A model generated the notes under the pieces. It saw only the letters and a program-made list of their open reading frames with translations. It searched no databases and was not told where the DNA came from. Positions 36,102-47,260 of a stretch of 51,680 nt of DNA are shown piece after piece (the stretch's first letter is position 1; every line of letters begins with the position of its first letter). Origin of the DNA: Brachionus plicatilis (Eukaryota > Rotifera > Eurotatoria > Ploima > Brachionidae); contig QEOQ01000355.1 in NCBI GenBank assembly GCA_010279815.1, forward strand, positions 965,640 to 1,017,319. Reading direction: 5' to 3'. A program made the position numbers and the translations under genes.

Positions 36102-36820
36102 NNNNNNNNNNNNNNNNNNNNNNNNNNNNNNNNNNNNNNNNNNNNNNNNNNNNNNNNNNNNNNNNNNNNNNNNNNNNNNNNNNNNNNNNNNNNNNNNNNN
36201 NNNNNNNNNNNNNNNNNNNNNNNNNNNNNNNNNNNNNNNNNNNNNNNNNNNNNNNNNNNNNNNNNNNNNNNNNNNNNNNNNNNNNNNNNNNNNNNNNNNN
36301 NNNNNNNNNNNNNNNNNNNNNNNNNNNNNNNNNNNNNNNNNNNNNNNNNNNNNNNNNNNNNNNNNNNNNNNNNNNNNNNNNNNNNNNNNNNNNNNNNNNN
36401 NNNNNNNNNNNNNNNNNNNNNNNNNNNNNNNNNNNNNNNNNNNNNNNNNNNNNNNNNNNNNNNNNNNNNNNNNNNNNNNNNNNNNNNNNNNNNNNNNNNN
36501 NNNNNNNNNNNNNNNNNNNNNNNNNNNNNNNNNNNNNNNNNNNNNNNNNNNNNNNNNNNNNNNNNNNNNNNNNNNNNNNNNNNNNNNNNNNNNNNNNNNN
36601 NNNNNNNNNNNNNNNNNNNNNNNNNNNNNNNNNNNNNNNNNNNNNNNNNNNNNNNNNNNNNNNNNNNNNNNNNNNNNNNNNNNNNNNNNNNNNNNNNNNN
36701 NNNNNNNNNNNNNNNNNNNNNNNNNNNNNNNNNNNNNNNNNNNNNNNNNNNNNNNNNNNNNNNNNNNNNNNNNNNNNNNNNNNNNNNNNNNNNNNNNNNN
36801 NNNNNNNNNNNNNNNNNNNN
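36102..36820. other. Assembly gap (run of N)
   Basis: This run of unknown bases replaces the 5' continuation of the WD40 gene. Its right edge begins with a repeat copy also found at 32112-32192. Confidence 1.
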
Positions 36821-36885
36821 TTATACCCTGTTAAATTAGCTAAATTAATTTTAAAAGAGTCTGAGCCGAATCTTTTTCTTTCAAA
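36821..36885 (+). repeat. Dispersed repeat, copy 2
   Basis: TTATACCCTGTTAAATTAGC and AGAGTCTGAGCCGAATCTTT match 32119-32185. After the shared part, TTCAAAATAAATATTTAATA matches 33769-33790. So the right edge of the gap combines two sequences found separately on the left side. Confidence 0.75.
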
Positions 36886-37056
36886 ATAAATATTTAATAA
36901 GTTTTTTTATTTAATTATTTAAAGTTTACTTTGGGAGTAATTTGTTATAGGAATAAATAAAATGGTAATAGTTTTCAGTTAAAATTAATTTTGGGGATAA
37001 AAAAAACGGGGATTATTTACAAATGATTAAAAGAAAAGCAAAATAATTTTATAGCT

Positions 37057-37351
37057 GTGGATTTCAAATACAAATTGAACAAAAAAATTCATTTGGGATT
37101 TATTAAAATAAGCGATAATAATAAATACTAAAATAATACTACAACATACTTTTATTTTATTTTTTTTATAGTAAATAAACTCAATAATCTTTTTAAATAT
37201 TATTGATGTTTTATTTTTGTCTTTTTGCACATTAAAATAATAATTTTAGGTAAAAAAAGTTACAGTATCTTATTAAGTATATATTCTTATCGCTTATTTT
37301 AATAAATCAAAGATAAGAATTATTTCTATTCAATTTCTTTTTGAAATTCAC
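37057..37351. mobile_element. Foldback MITE, copy A
   Basis: The left end GTGGATTTCAAATACAAATT GAAC is inverted at the right end (complement GTGAATTTCAAAAAGAAATT GAA). Inner parts also pair: TTTATTAAAATAAGCGATAA against ATCGCTTATTTTAATAAATC. The element is therefore largely palindromic. The same outer motif with TACAAATAGAACAAA defines copies B and C at 45.7-46.4 kb. No protein is encoded. Confidence 0.65.
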
Positions 37352-37722
37352 TAAACCGCTAAATAAACTATTGATTAAAAAAGAAAAATTTTAAATTTGT
37401 AAAATTGAGCAATTGATTAAAATTGTAAAATAGTAAAAATTGATTATTTTTTTCTATAGAAGCATTTCTCTCTTAATTAGACACTCATTTAGTGCTTTGC
37501 AGAGTTTTTGCATAGACTAAATTTGGTTAGCACAAAGTTTGTATCAGCTGGAACATTTTGCAGAACAATTTTTAGACTCATAGAAAAAATAGTTATTTTA
37601 TTTTGAAAAATTTGTTTTTTTCTTTGTTCCAAAATTCACAAAAAAATTTTGAACAATTCTCAAAATTTGAAAAAGTACAATAGAACATTTTTTTTATTAA
37701 ATAAATAGAAAAAAATATGGCA

Positions 37723-37728
37723 TTTATT
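37723..37728 (-). terminator. Polyadenylation signal of the GRAM-domain gene
   Basis: The complement of TTTATT gives AATAAA about 62 bases after the stop codon of the GRAM-domain gene. Other A+T-rich hexamers nearby make this choice tentative. Confidence 0.35.
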
Positions 37729-37789
37729 TAAAGAAAAAAATAACAAAGAAGAACCATTTTTTGATCAGAATAGTTCTTCTAATTTTAAT

Positions 37790-39010
37790 CTAAATCAATT
37801 CAAGTATTTTTCTTTCGATGGAAGAAAGTTTCTTAAAATTGTTCAAAGCAAGAATAAAAAAAATAACTATCGAAACAAAAGTTATAAAAAGAGTTACATA
37901 AAAGCTGCTTTTTAAAGTAAAATTTTCAGATTGACTTTTGTCAACAAGTATAGTTTCTTCTCTAATTTCAATTTGATGTTCCTCTACAATTTCATCATAC
38001 TGCTCATCGATGTCAGACTCAGTTCCACTTGCCTGATTTGAATCTAATGTTTCGTCTTCAGACGAGCCCAAAGTTGACGCCAGACTGCACGACTCGGGCT
38101 CGATCTTCATTTCGCTCTCTTCATCACTAGATTGCTCATAAGACTTTTGCGCAAATACTTTGCCCAATTGTCTTTTTAGGTACTTGGAACGTTTTTTGCT
38201 TTCCATTTGGCCATTTAAATCCGTGCTTTTTGATCTGTCTAACTTAATTCGTCTCAAAGACTTAAAACGGGACTCTTGTTTTTGATTTCCTGTTGATTGA
38301 CTAGTCTTGTTATCTGCCTTTTGTTCGCCATACTCTTCCGAGGTCTGTCTGTGCATAGACTGTCTAAGAACTCCTTTTAGATTGGAAATTGGCTGTCCCA
38401 ACTTGCGAAACTTCAGCAAGTGGGTATGCTCTGGTCCCAAGTCGCCGAGCTCAGAAACTCTCTTGTATTCCTCAATCAACTGGAGTATATTTGTTCTAAC
38501 CACTGTTCTGGGCATTCGAAATTTGTAGAATGCATAAGAAGATCCAAAGGCAGTGTCTATGCTGACCACTGTTTCAAATTTGTGTTTGTAATTTTTTATC
38601 TTGACCACATTGATTATTTCAGCAAAGTGAAGTCGAAGCTTTACAAAAGGCAATCTTGAACACTTAAAGAAAAGCTCGTTGCTGGTCAGAAAAATTTTTC
38701 CCTTGCGTATGTTGTCGTTCTTGGACCAGTAATAGCACCGGTAAGCAGCCAAATATTTCAAGGATGAATCGAAAATTTCCGGACTTTTTTTCGGTTCATC
38801 AACTGGTCCATTGACTTTTTCCAGTAGATTTGTTTCCGAGGAACAATTGACTAAATTGGTAATTTGTGGCGCATTTTCGTGTTCTCTCGACAAATGCAGA
38901 GATTGTCGCAACTGGTCAAATTTGCTCTTGGTATCGCTCAATTGGTTGACATCTATTTCTTTTAAATTAGTTAAACTCTTTGAATTCTGGTCGGAAACCT
39001 GCTTAGACAT
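37790..39010 (-). CDS. GRAM domain-containing, tail-anchored membrane protein (GRAMD2-like)
   Basis: GRAM proteins of this group sit in the endoplasmic reticulum and bind lipids at contacts with the plasma membrane. The single intact frame of 406 codons has no introns, unusual among its neighbours. Residues 1-75 are polar and likely disordered. The GRAM fold spans about residues 80-190 and shows LKYLAAYRCYYWSKNDNIRK followed by GKIFLTSNELFFKCSRLPFV and LRLHFAEIINVVK. Residues 200-360 are charged, with a basic cluster (KSLRRIKLDRSKS) and an acidic stretch (SSDEESEMKIEPES). Near the C-terminus FYVTLFITFVSIVIFFILAL is one hydrophobic segment, then a short cytosolic or luminal end. No VASt lipid-transfer domain is present, which argues against GRAMD1/Aster and for the GRAMD2 type. 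The start codon is the first ATG, followed by SKQVSDQ. Confidence 0.9.
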   Translation of the reverse strand: MSKQVSDQNSKSLTNLKEIDVNQLSDTKSKFDQLRQSLHLSREHENAPQITNLVNCSSETNLLEKVNGPVDEPKKSPEIFDSSLKYLAAYRCYYWSKNDNIRKGKIFLTSNELFFKCSRLPFVKLRLHFAEIINVVKIKNYKHKFETVVSIDTAFGSSYAFYKFRMPRTVVRTNILQLIEEYKRVSELGDLGPEHTHLLKFRKLGQPISNLKGVLRQSMHRQTSEEYGEQKADNKTSQSTGNQKQESRFKSLRRIKLDRSKSTDLNGQMESKKRSKYLKRQLGKVFAQKSYEQSSDEESEMKIEPESCSLASTLGSSEDETLDSNQASGTESDIDEQYDEIVEEHQIEIREETILVDKSQSENFTLKSSFYVTLFITFVSIVIFFILALNNFKKLSSIERKILELI

Positions 39011-40651
39011 TTGATTAAAATTTTTGTCACAAATTTTCTTGAATTTCTTGGCACAAATAGATCATTAAAACTGAGAAGCTATTTGAAAAATATAGATGCG
39101 AAGTTTAAAAATTTTATTCCTAAAATTTGTATGTTATGCAATAGAGTTTGTCTATTTAAATGGTTTTGGTTACCAAAATTCAGCGTCATTCACTAACATA
39201 ATGTTGAGTTTCGAATGAGGAAAATTTTTACCTTAACTCATTGAGGCATCACATTTATCCAAACTATTGCAGCTTCATATTTAATAATGTTTATTTTAAT
39301 TTAATTGTCTATTCTTTTTTATTTTAAGTCAAAGAAAATATATTAACTTAAGCTTTAATTTAAATTAATTAAATTAATAAGAAAAGGTGGTTTTAATATT
39401 AATTAAAAAATAAAATTTCTTTAGAACAAAAATATAAATTTTTTCCAATTAGTTCTGAATAATTGTCGATGGGATTTATATTAAAAAAATTTTGAATTAA
39501 AATTTTAGATATACCTGGCTTTTTGTAGCCTTTGTCCGCTTTAAAAACATTTTGGAATATTCTAAAATTATTTTGAATTTTGCTTTTGTCATTTATTCAT
39601 TAATTATATTCCATTTTTGTTCTAAAAAACAATATAAATAAAATTTATTTTTTCTGAAAGCCTTTTTTTTATTTTAATTTTAAATTTAAGAATGAGAATT
39701 TTTTTATTAATGTTAAACTTAATGATTGAGTTTTAAAAATTTATCGTGATGTAATCCAATTTTATCTTTTAAATTTAACTTGATATAGCGTTATTTTTTA
39801 TTTTATTTTAAAAAGTATTTATTTTAAAAATTTCTCAAAAACAAATTTTAGATAAAATAAAAATTGGCACTTAAAGTTTCTTTAATTATGTAACTTAAAA
39901 AAAGAATCTAATTCCCAAATTGAGGAAACTGTTCATTCAAAAATAATATTTAAGTTTTCAATAATAGCAAAAAGGAAAATTATCAGGAATTACTTTATTT
40001 TATCTTAAATTTACCTTAAAAAAACATTATAAGTAAAATTTAAGATTGATGATTTTACTTTTATTTTTTTCCATTTAATTCTAGGACTCAATTATTAAAA
40101 TGAAAAACGTGAAATTTTAATTAAATTTATAAAACGTCTGTCTTCTAAAAAACCTTTGATTTATTTTAAATAAAAAATTATTATTACCATAAAAGACAGT
40201 TGTTTCCCCAATGATAAACAAAACAATTATTATTTTTTAAATTTTTTAGTGAATCTAGAAATTCTGATCGGAAATTAAGCTTAAAAAAATTCTTCTTCTA
40301 TCCATAACAATTTTTTTAGCAATTAAAGAAAATTTATTACTGGAATAATTTCCAATTTTTCAATGTGGGCCATATCTTTAAAATATCGCATATAAGTCTT
40401 CTTTTTAAAAAAAAATTAACAATTATTAACAATAAATTTTATTTACTCTAAATATTTTTCAAAATACAAAAATATGCTATAATCAAGAGGAGAATCATTG
40501 TTTAGCGATTAATCAATGCATCAAGAATTTTTGCATCGTTTTTGATTTTAATAAAAAAATTTTTTAAAAATGATTCATCTAATGCTTTATAGGTCTATAA
40601 ATAAACACCCTTTAAAAAAATATAATTTTAGTATAAAACTTATAAAAAATT
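39011..40651. other. Intergenic A+T-rich stretch
   Basis: This is the spacer between the 5' end of the GRAM-domain gene and the 3' end of the FAM13-like gene. The promoter of the former should lie in its left part. No motif was clear enough to call. Confidence 0.4.
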
Positions 40652-43600
40652 TTATTTTGCTTTAGAAAAATGGTTGATTTCGTATTTTTCGATCAATGCG
40701 TCGATCAATTTAAGCTTAGCTTTGAGAAATTTATATTTTTCAAATTCTTCTTTGTGAAGCTCGCGGTCCTCTTTTGTGAGTGAACGACCAGTTGATTTAA
40801 TGAATTCGAATTCATATTTTTTTATTGATTCCTTTAATTTTAATTTTTCAAGCGTTGCCATCTCTTTTTCCCTATTCAACTCATTTCTAATTTATTTAAA
40901 TTTTTTTAAATTTCTTTAATAAAATTAATTCATCTCACAAGCTGAGCGAGTGAAGGTTCAAAAATGGCTTGTTGTCCTTAATGTTATGAATTTCATCTTC
41001 GTCGGCAAGATTTTCTTCATTTTTCAATTCGCCAACTCCTTTCTTTTTAAAAGTAAATAAAAAATTTTAAAAAATTTTTATTTTAAAAGCTTACACTGCT
41101 TGTATATTTTGATAGAAGACGCTTTACTTTTCTGTAATGATCATACAATGGACGCATCAGATCTTTTTCTAATTTTGTTTGCTATTTATACAAAAAATTT
41201 AGTTTTGATGGAAAGAAAATGATTAAAAATTTTTACTGGTCTTCCATGTTTTTCCTCAAAAGCTAAAAGTTCTTTCTGAGTGTCAATTTTTTCTGATTGA
41301 ATCTCTTCGCGGGTCATCTTTTCAGCAACTATGTTTCGTTTGGCGATTTTTCTTTTTTCAAGCAAACGATTCAATAAATCCCGTAAATTGACTGCCATTG
41401 AATTCAATTTTTCAAATTCTTGTTTTGACAATCTACTCTCCACTTCTTGGTTGTAATACTCGCTTGATTCTAAATTTTTTACTTTAAAACTCCAAATTAT
41501 TATAATTAAAAAAAATACCAATATTATTTTTTAACAATTTAAGTTCATATAATAAACTTTCAATGTCATGTTTAACATTTGCATGACTATGAAATTCTGG
41601 CTAGAAAAATTGGAAATTTTATTTAATTAAAAATTAAAAAATTTCAAATTTACTTTTAAATTTGACTCAGACCCTTTTAATTTAATATCTTGAAAAAAAA
41701 ATGAATTTTAAATTAATTTAATTGAAATCTGTGAATTTATTTTTGATCACAATTTTTAAAATAATTTCATATTCTGTGCTAAAATGTTTTTCTAGCATCT
41801 TCTCATGAAATTTTAATTTATTTTAAAAATTGTGATCAAAAATAAATTTTTTTCTTTTTGTGATCAAATATGACTTACCAATTGAATTCCTAGTTGATTC
41901 CTGTTTTGTGGTTAAAATGTTCTCTTGAGATTTTGGTTTTCCGAATGAGCTTTGATTTAAAAAAGTTTTTTAAATTTTTTTTTTCATATGGTCAAACAAA
42001 TTTTTTATTGAGCTTTTTAAATTAACTGCTTTGATTTTAAAAAGCTCATATTTTAATTTTAATCAAAAAATCACTCAAGCTTCATTCAATTTAAGTTTTC
42101 AAAAATGATTAAAAATAAAATAAATGATTTAAATTAAAAATGCACAAGACTCGTACTTTCTGTCCTTTCTATTGTGTATTTCGTCGGTTTTTGGCTCTTT
42201 TTCTGTAAATGAACTAAAATCAAGTGTTGGTACCGCCATTTTAGATGAAGATCTCTCATTAATTTTTATAAGATCTAAATTTTCGTGATCAAAATTGGAA
42301 ACTTTTTCGTATTTTTTTGTCTTTTTTCTCGAATCTTAATAATTTTAATTAAAAATTACACACTTTTTTTAAAATTTTGGATACCATTAAAACATGGCTG
42401 CCTCAAATCGCTTGTCCAAAGATAAGTCGAAATGACATCACTTATGGTTCTATTAATGGCTCTGTAATCATAAATATACAATTTTGTTATCATTAGATTG
42501 TTTTAAAGATTATTACTCTTTTGAACTTGGATTTAATTGCAGGGTACTTGCAATGCTCAATTCACTTAAACTAAAAATTATTAACTAAAAAAAATGCTTT
42601 GATTAATAAAAAATACCTATCTACTATAGAATTGTCGAATTCATCATAAATAGAATCATGTTTCGACTAAAAATAAAAATTTTATTTTCATTTCATTTTA
42701 TTTTACTAAAACTTTACATCTGAAAATTTCATTTTGTCCCAGGAGCCTTTTGGAAATCAAGCCAAAATCTTGTTGGTTGCGACACTGTATTTTATCAAAA
42801 AATTATTTATGAAAATATTTTGGATTTATTTAGATCGTCGCTTAATCATTTAATGTATTAAAAATATTAATTTTTTTAAAAAAGCTAAAGACTCTAGATT
42901 TGTCTTTATTAAACTAAATTGTAACTAGGGTGAAATTGTATAGATCTTAATTTAAGTGAAAATTTTATTTTGATAAGGCTAAATATTCACGTTCATGCAG
43001 CGAATTAATTGGGCAGCCAGACCTTATTACCTGGTTTTTCAAGTGATATTAAATAAAAAAAATTAATCAATTTGTATTTGTTTATAAAAACAGCACACTT
43101 GATTTAAATTTATGGCATTTTATTCAGTTGCGAGCTTAAATTTTTTAATTTCAAAATTTTTGTAAATTTGAAATTTAAATAAATTTCAAAAAGAATTTAA
43201 GGAGTTCATAAATCAATATTTTAGGATTGTTTTGAGAAAAAAATTCATTGTTTATGTAAATTTCTGAAATAACTTGAGTTAGCTTTTTTCTTTAGATTTT
43301 AGCTAAAAGAAAATACAATTTTTTCTTAAATAAAAAACTCAAAGTTTCTTCTCAGACTTAAAGATCGAATTTCTGTAATAAACATTTTAAATTTGCTAAT
43401 TTCGTTTAATAAGCATGGTTAATTTTTTATTTTGTTTAATAAAACAAAATTATGATAAAGCAGTCTAAATTAAAAGAGAATTTAATCAAATAAAGAAATT
43501 TTTTTATTTTAAAAAAAATTCATCAAGTTTGAATTCGCAAAATAATCATGATTACTATTCAAATATATTGTGTAGGCTGATAATAAACTTTTACTAACTT

Positions 43601-44408
43601 GCGAATCGATGAAAAATACAATTTAATATTTTCTTGGTCTTGGTCTATTGTAAATTTATTTATTCAAGTGTTATTAACTTGTGTCTCTAATTTAGTGTAA
43701 ATTTTTAACAACAATAAACTTTTTAATAACGATTCAAAGAATCAGATTTTTCAATTTTTTTGATTAGTCATTGAATCGGTCTGTCAAATATTTTTGTGAT
43801 CCCTTGATTCAATCAAATATGTTTGCTGATTTTTTTTTTGATAATTTATCGAAAAATAATACAACTAAATTATGAGATAAAAAAACCTTTCAAATTCTCA
43901 TTTTAATTTATTGTTTTTATAGCTAACTTATAAATAAAAAAGAATTGTTTGAAAAAAAAATTGTCTTTTAAATTAACTTTTTGCCAAAGAATATTTGAGT
44001 CATGAAAAATGCTTCATATGACATTGAATACTATGAAAAAAAATTTATTCGTTTGAACCCTCATCTAAATAAAAATTGAAATTTTAAATTGAAACTTAAA
44101 AAAATTAAAAATTTTTAGCTAGAGCTTAGTTTATCGAATGAGGTTGAAATAAAACAAAGAAGATCAATAAAAAAATTGTAATAATAAAAATATACATTAA
44201 ATAAATATAACCTTATAAAAAACTTATTTAATCAAATTTTAAAGCCGACCTTTACTTTCCGGGTTTTTTTAACTTGAATCTTTTGACGATTTGGATCATC
44301 CTCTTTGAAATAAGCTTTGCTTTTTGGCGGACGACCTTGTATTTTATTTGGAACATGTTTTCCAGTTATCACAGCATCTAAAGCAATCTCAATTTTATCT
44401 TTTCTCAT
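40652..44408 (-). CDS. FAM13: FAM13-family protein without RhoGAP domain
   Basis: My 12-exon model on the complement is 44408-44256, 42784-42713, 42666-42617, 42570-42517, 42461-42385, 42334-42146, 41688-41654, 41600-41519, 41469-41237, 41181-41095, 41042-40939, 40886-40652. It sums to 1371 bases (456 residues plus stop) with consistent phases. Hallmarks of FAM13 are ELLAFEEKHGRP joined to LEKDLMRPLYDHYRKVKRLL, and the C-terminal coiled coil EKLKLKESIKKYEFEFIKST with TGRSLTKEDRELHKEEFEKY and KFLKAKLKLIDALIEKYE. Vertebrate FAM13A has an N-terminal RhoGAP domain, while FAM13C lacks it; none is visible here. Exon 1 (MRKDKIEIALDAVITGKHV, with GRPPKSK) is joined by phase logic only. Donors at 42713 and 42146 are weak but needed for frame; stronger GTs at 42717 and 42156 break it. 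Confidence 0.85.
42785..44255 (-). other. First intron of the FAM13-like gene
   Basis: About 1.5 kb of A+T-rich DNA lies between the proposed first exon and the rest of the gene, far longer than the other introns of this gene (about 45-550 bp). No further exon was recognised. If exon 1 belongs to another gene, this would be intergenic. Confidence 0.45.
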
Positions 44409-45706
44409 GATTAAATAATTTAGTCTTTACACATTCATTTTTATTTCTTGTTTTAGAGGGCATAGTGAAGCATGAAAGTTATCAAATTTAGATGCTAATT
44501 TTTTTTATAAAATTTAAAGTGTAATATTTAATTCTATAAAATAATAATAAATATTCGAAATAAATTAATTATTACTCTAAAGTTTAAAACATATGTGAAA
44601 AAAACTAAAAAATAAAATAATCTTTACCTAATTTATCTATACTAAATTTATTATATGTTATATTTTTTCTTCTGATACTTCAAACACCTTCCTCCAATTA
44701 AAACAAAAAATTAAATCAAAATTAACGAGTATTCAAAGATTCTATTTCGATTTTATACAACTATAAATAAAGTCTAGTTTTTTGGAACATCTGTTAAGAG
44801 ATAATCTTCAAAAAAATTATCAATATTTTTTTAATTGAACTTAGTCAAATGATAAAAATTCTCAACCTCAGGATTATATTACCCTAATCATTTTAAAAAT
44901 TAATTTAAATATCAAAAAATTGAAGGATATTTTATTTTAAAAATTTATATAATTTAAAAAATATTTTATTTGAATGTTAAAAATTTAGGAATAAGAAATT
45001 ATTATTTAATAACTATAAATTTTGTGATCTAATTCAATGTAAAAATCATAATCGAATTTTTTTTCTAAATATTTTCTTTTTTGTTCATAAAATTTAAAAT
45101 AAATATTTTTATCATAAAAAATGTGATCAATGGATCATAAAAATAACAAGACCCAAATTTGGAAAAAGTCATTTCAGATAGGAAATAATTTGAATGTTGA
45201 ACAGTTAATTTTATTGATTTGTTTAGCTGTCTCGAGCTAATGCCCTTTCAGATTAAACAAAAGTGAAAAATTTAAAGATAAATAAATAAAAATAAATGTA
45301 AGTAATTAAAGGTGCTAATGATAAATGTTACATTTCGTTACAGGACATAGATAAATTAAATTTAGTAAAGAAAATAAATTTTAAAAATTTTAATTGAATT
45401 TATGTCTTGAAATTTTTTATATTAATTGAGTGTATTATTTTTGATCAGTGAGTGTTCAGAATTTAATATTCTATTTAATATTGGCTTTAAAAAAGTTTCA
45501 TATTCTTTTAAGGAATTCTTCAATTTTAAAATTTTTACTTTCAAAAACATTTTTATGTTCTAGAATGCTAACTTTTTTCACGCTTGGATTTTTTTAATAG
45601 TAAGGAGATAAAATTTTTTAAAAATTATATTTAAATTATAATATTTTAATCTTATTTAAATTATTCAGAATTATAAAAGTATAATAAGTTAAAATATTAT
45701 TTGAAG
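44409..45706. other. Intergenic A+T-rich stretch
   Basis: This is the upstream region of the FAM13-like gene. A copy of the GAGCT..CTTTCAGATT repeat lies at 45211-45265. Nothing else was recognised. Confidence 0.4.
45211..45265 (+). repeat. Interspersed repeat end (GAGCT..CTTTCAGATT family)
   Basis: TTATTGATTTGTTTAGCTGT is followed by CTCGAGCTAATGCCCTTTCA and GATT. This parallels 2352-2400 in order and spacing. Confidence 0.55.
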
Positions 45707-46052
45707 GGCATTGATTATTTCAAATACAAATAGAACAAATTTTTTTCTTTTTTTGACAAATTCCAATTAAAGTTAATAAAATATTTAAAAAAATACTGCA
45801 ACAAAGTCCATCATTTTTTGTTGCACCTTTTTTACTTAAAATAAAAAATTTATTTTATTTTTTTTTTAAAAAAACAAATCAATAATTAATTTTAATCTTA
45901 TTGATATTCTATTTTTTTCATTTTTTTTTACATTGGAAAAATTTATTCATTATTTTAGCTATTTTTTTTGAGTATATTTTATTAAAGTTTACATTTATTA
46001 ATTCAAAAAATTATTGTTTTTGTTCAATTTTTATTCGAATTTCACAATACTG
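45707..46052. mobile_element. Foldback MITE, copy B
   Basis: The left end GGCATTGATTATTTCAAATA with CAAATAGAACAAA is matched in inverted orientation by TTTGTTCAATTTTTATTCGA with ATTTCACAATAC at 46018-46050. The interior is A+T-rich with further self-complementary words. Copy C starts about 30 bp further right, so the two lie almost head to tail. Confidence 0.65.
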
Positions 46053-46083
46053 TTTAAAGGAAAATGGCATTGGGAATTCACAA

Positions 46084-46442
46084 GGCATTGTGAATTTCAG
46101 ATACAAATAGAACAAAACTTTTTAATTTTTTGATAAATTAAAATTAAAGTTAGTAAACAAATTTTAAAAAAATACTTCAATATAGTGAAATATACTTTGT
46201 TCCACCTTTTTACCTAAAATAATTTTTCTCATGTGAAAAAAGAACAAAAAATAAATATCAATAAGATTTTAATAGACACGACTTGCTAAAAAAAAATAAA
46301 ATAATAAAATAAAATTATTATTTTATGTAAAAAAAGTCCAACAAAGTATATTGATGTTGAAGTAAGTTTTTATAAGCTTTAATTATAATTTGTCAAAAAA
46401 TGAAGAATTTGTGTTCAATTTGTATTCGAAATTTACAACACC
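46084..46442. mobile_element. Foldback MITE, copy C
   Basis: The left end GGCATTGTGAATTTCAGATA with CAAATAGAACAAA pairs with the right end GTGTTCAATTTGTATTCGAA with ATTTACAACACC (46411-46442). Inner arms also pair: ATATACTTTGTTCCACCTTT (about 46188) against AAAAAAGTCCAACAAAGTAT (about 46330). The element is thus close to one large palindrome. Confidence 0.7.
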
Positions 46443-47260
46443 ATTACAAAAGACAAATTCAAAAAGTATTGACATGTGATACGTGTTTAAATATTGAACA
46501 GTAGAGGAAAAAGAGATAAATTAATAAATTTCTAATAGAAAGTTGAAAAATTTAATAAATTCAAATCTGACACTTAACTTTTTTAGCTTAAACTCGAAGC
46601 AAAATTTCAAAAGCTATCTGTTTAATTAAGTGTAAATCGTATGCAAAATATTCAATTAGAAATAAATAAATAACTAGTTTTTTTGCTTGGTTTCCAAATT
46701 TATCAGGCTCGTGAAAACAGAAAAAAATTAAACACTTATTCTCTAGTCAATAATGCTTATTCAATCTTTTAATTTAGATTTTTTTCTTGAATTAATTTGC
46801 CATCTTCACTTCAAATGAAAACTTAAATTCCCTATTTGGTTAATGAGAAATAATTGAATATTAAATTTCAAATTTATTTCTCGTCAACTCGTCAATATTC
46901 AATTGCTATTTAATACTCATTTTTTTCCGTTTCTATTTTGCAAACATTTTGTTTCGATTTGATTTGTCTCCAAAGATTTACTGAGCTAATTTTTAATTGT
47001 CGAACAACCAACTTAAACTACAAGTATCTAATTTAAATACCAATAAATAACAAATTATTAATATGCTCACAAAATAAGTTTTCACTTCTTTATTAAAAGC
47101 TTTTGCATATTTATCAATGCTAGTCAAATTAATTTTATACAAAATTTTTTAAAAAATTTTATTTATTTATATTTACTTAAACCTTTCCCTGTCCCCCTTA
47201 AAAAAAAATATCAGCAATAGTCCCATAATTTGTGAACATTTATTTAGAAAAAAAGTCACC
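46443..47260. promoter_or_regulatory. Upstream region of the PRDM8-like gene
   Basis: This gene-free stretch should contain the promoter and 5' UTR. No specific element can be named. The start codon at 47261 sits in GTCACCATGA, a reasonable initiation context. Confidence 0.3.

Noticed and set aside
38307..39196. Plus-strand open frames
   Set aside because: Those to 39014 are antisense to the GRAM-domain gene; the frame at 39011-39196 is short and A+T-driven.
45901..46110. Phe/Ile-rich open frame as a membrane protein
   Set aside because: It spans the junction of two foldback MITEs and reflects T-rich sequence.
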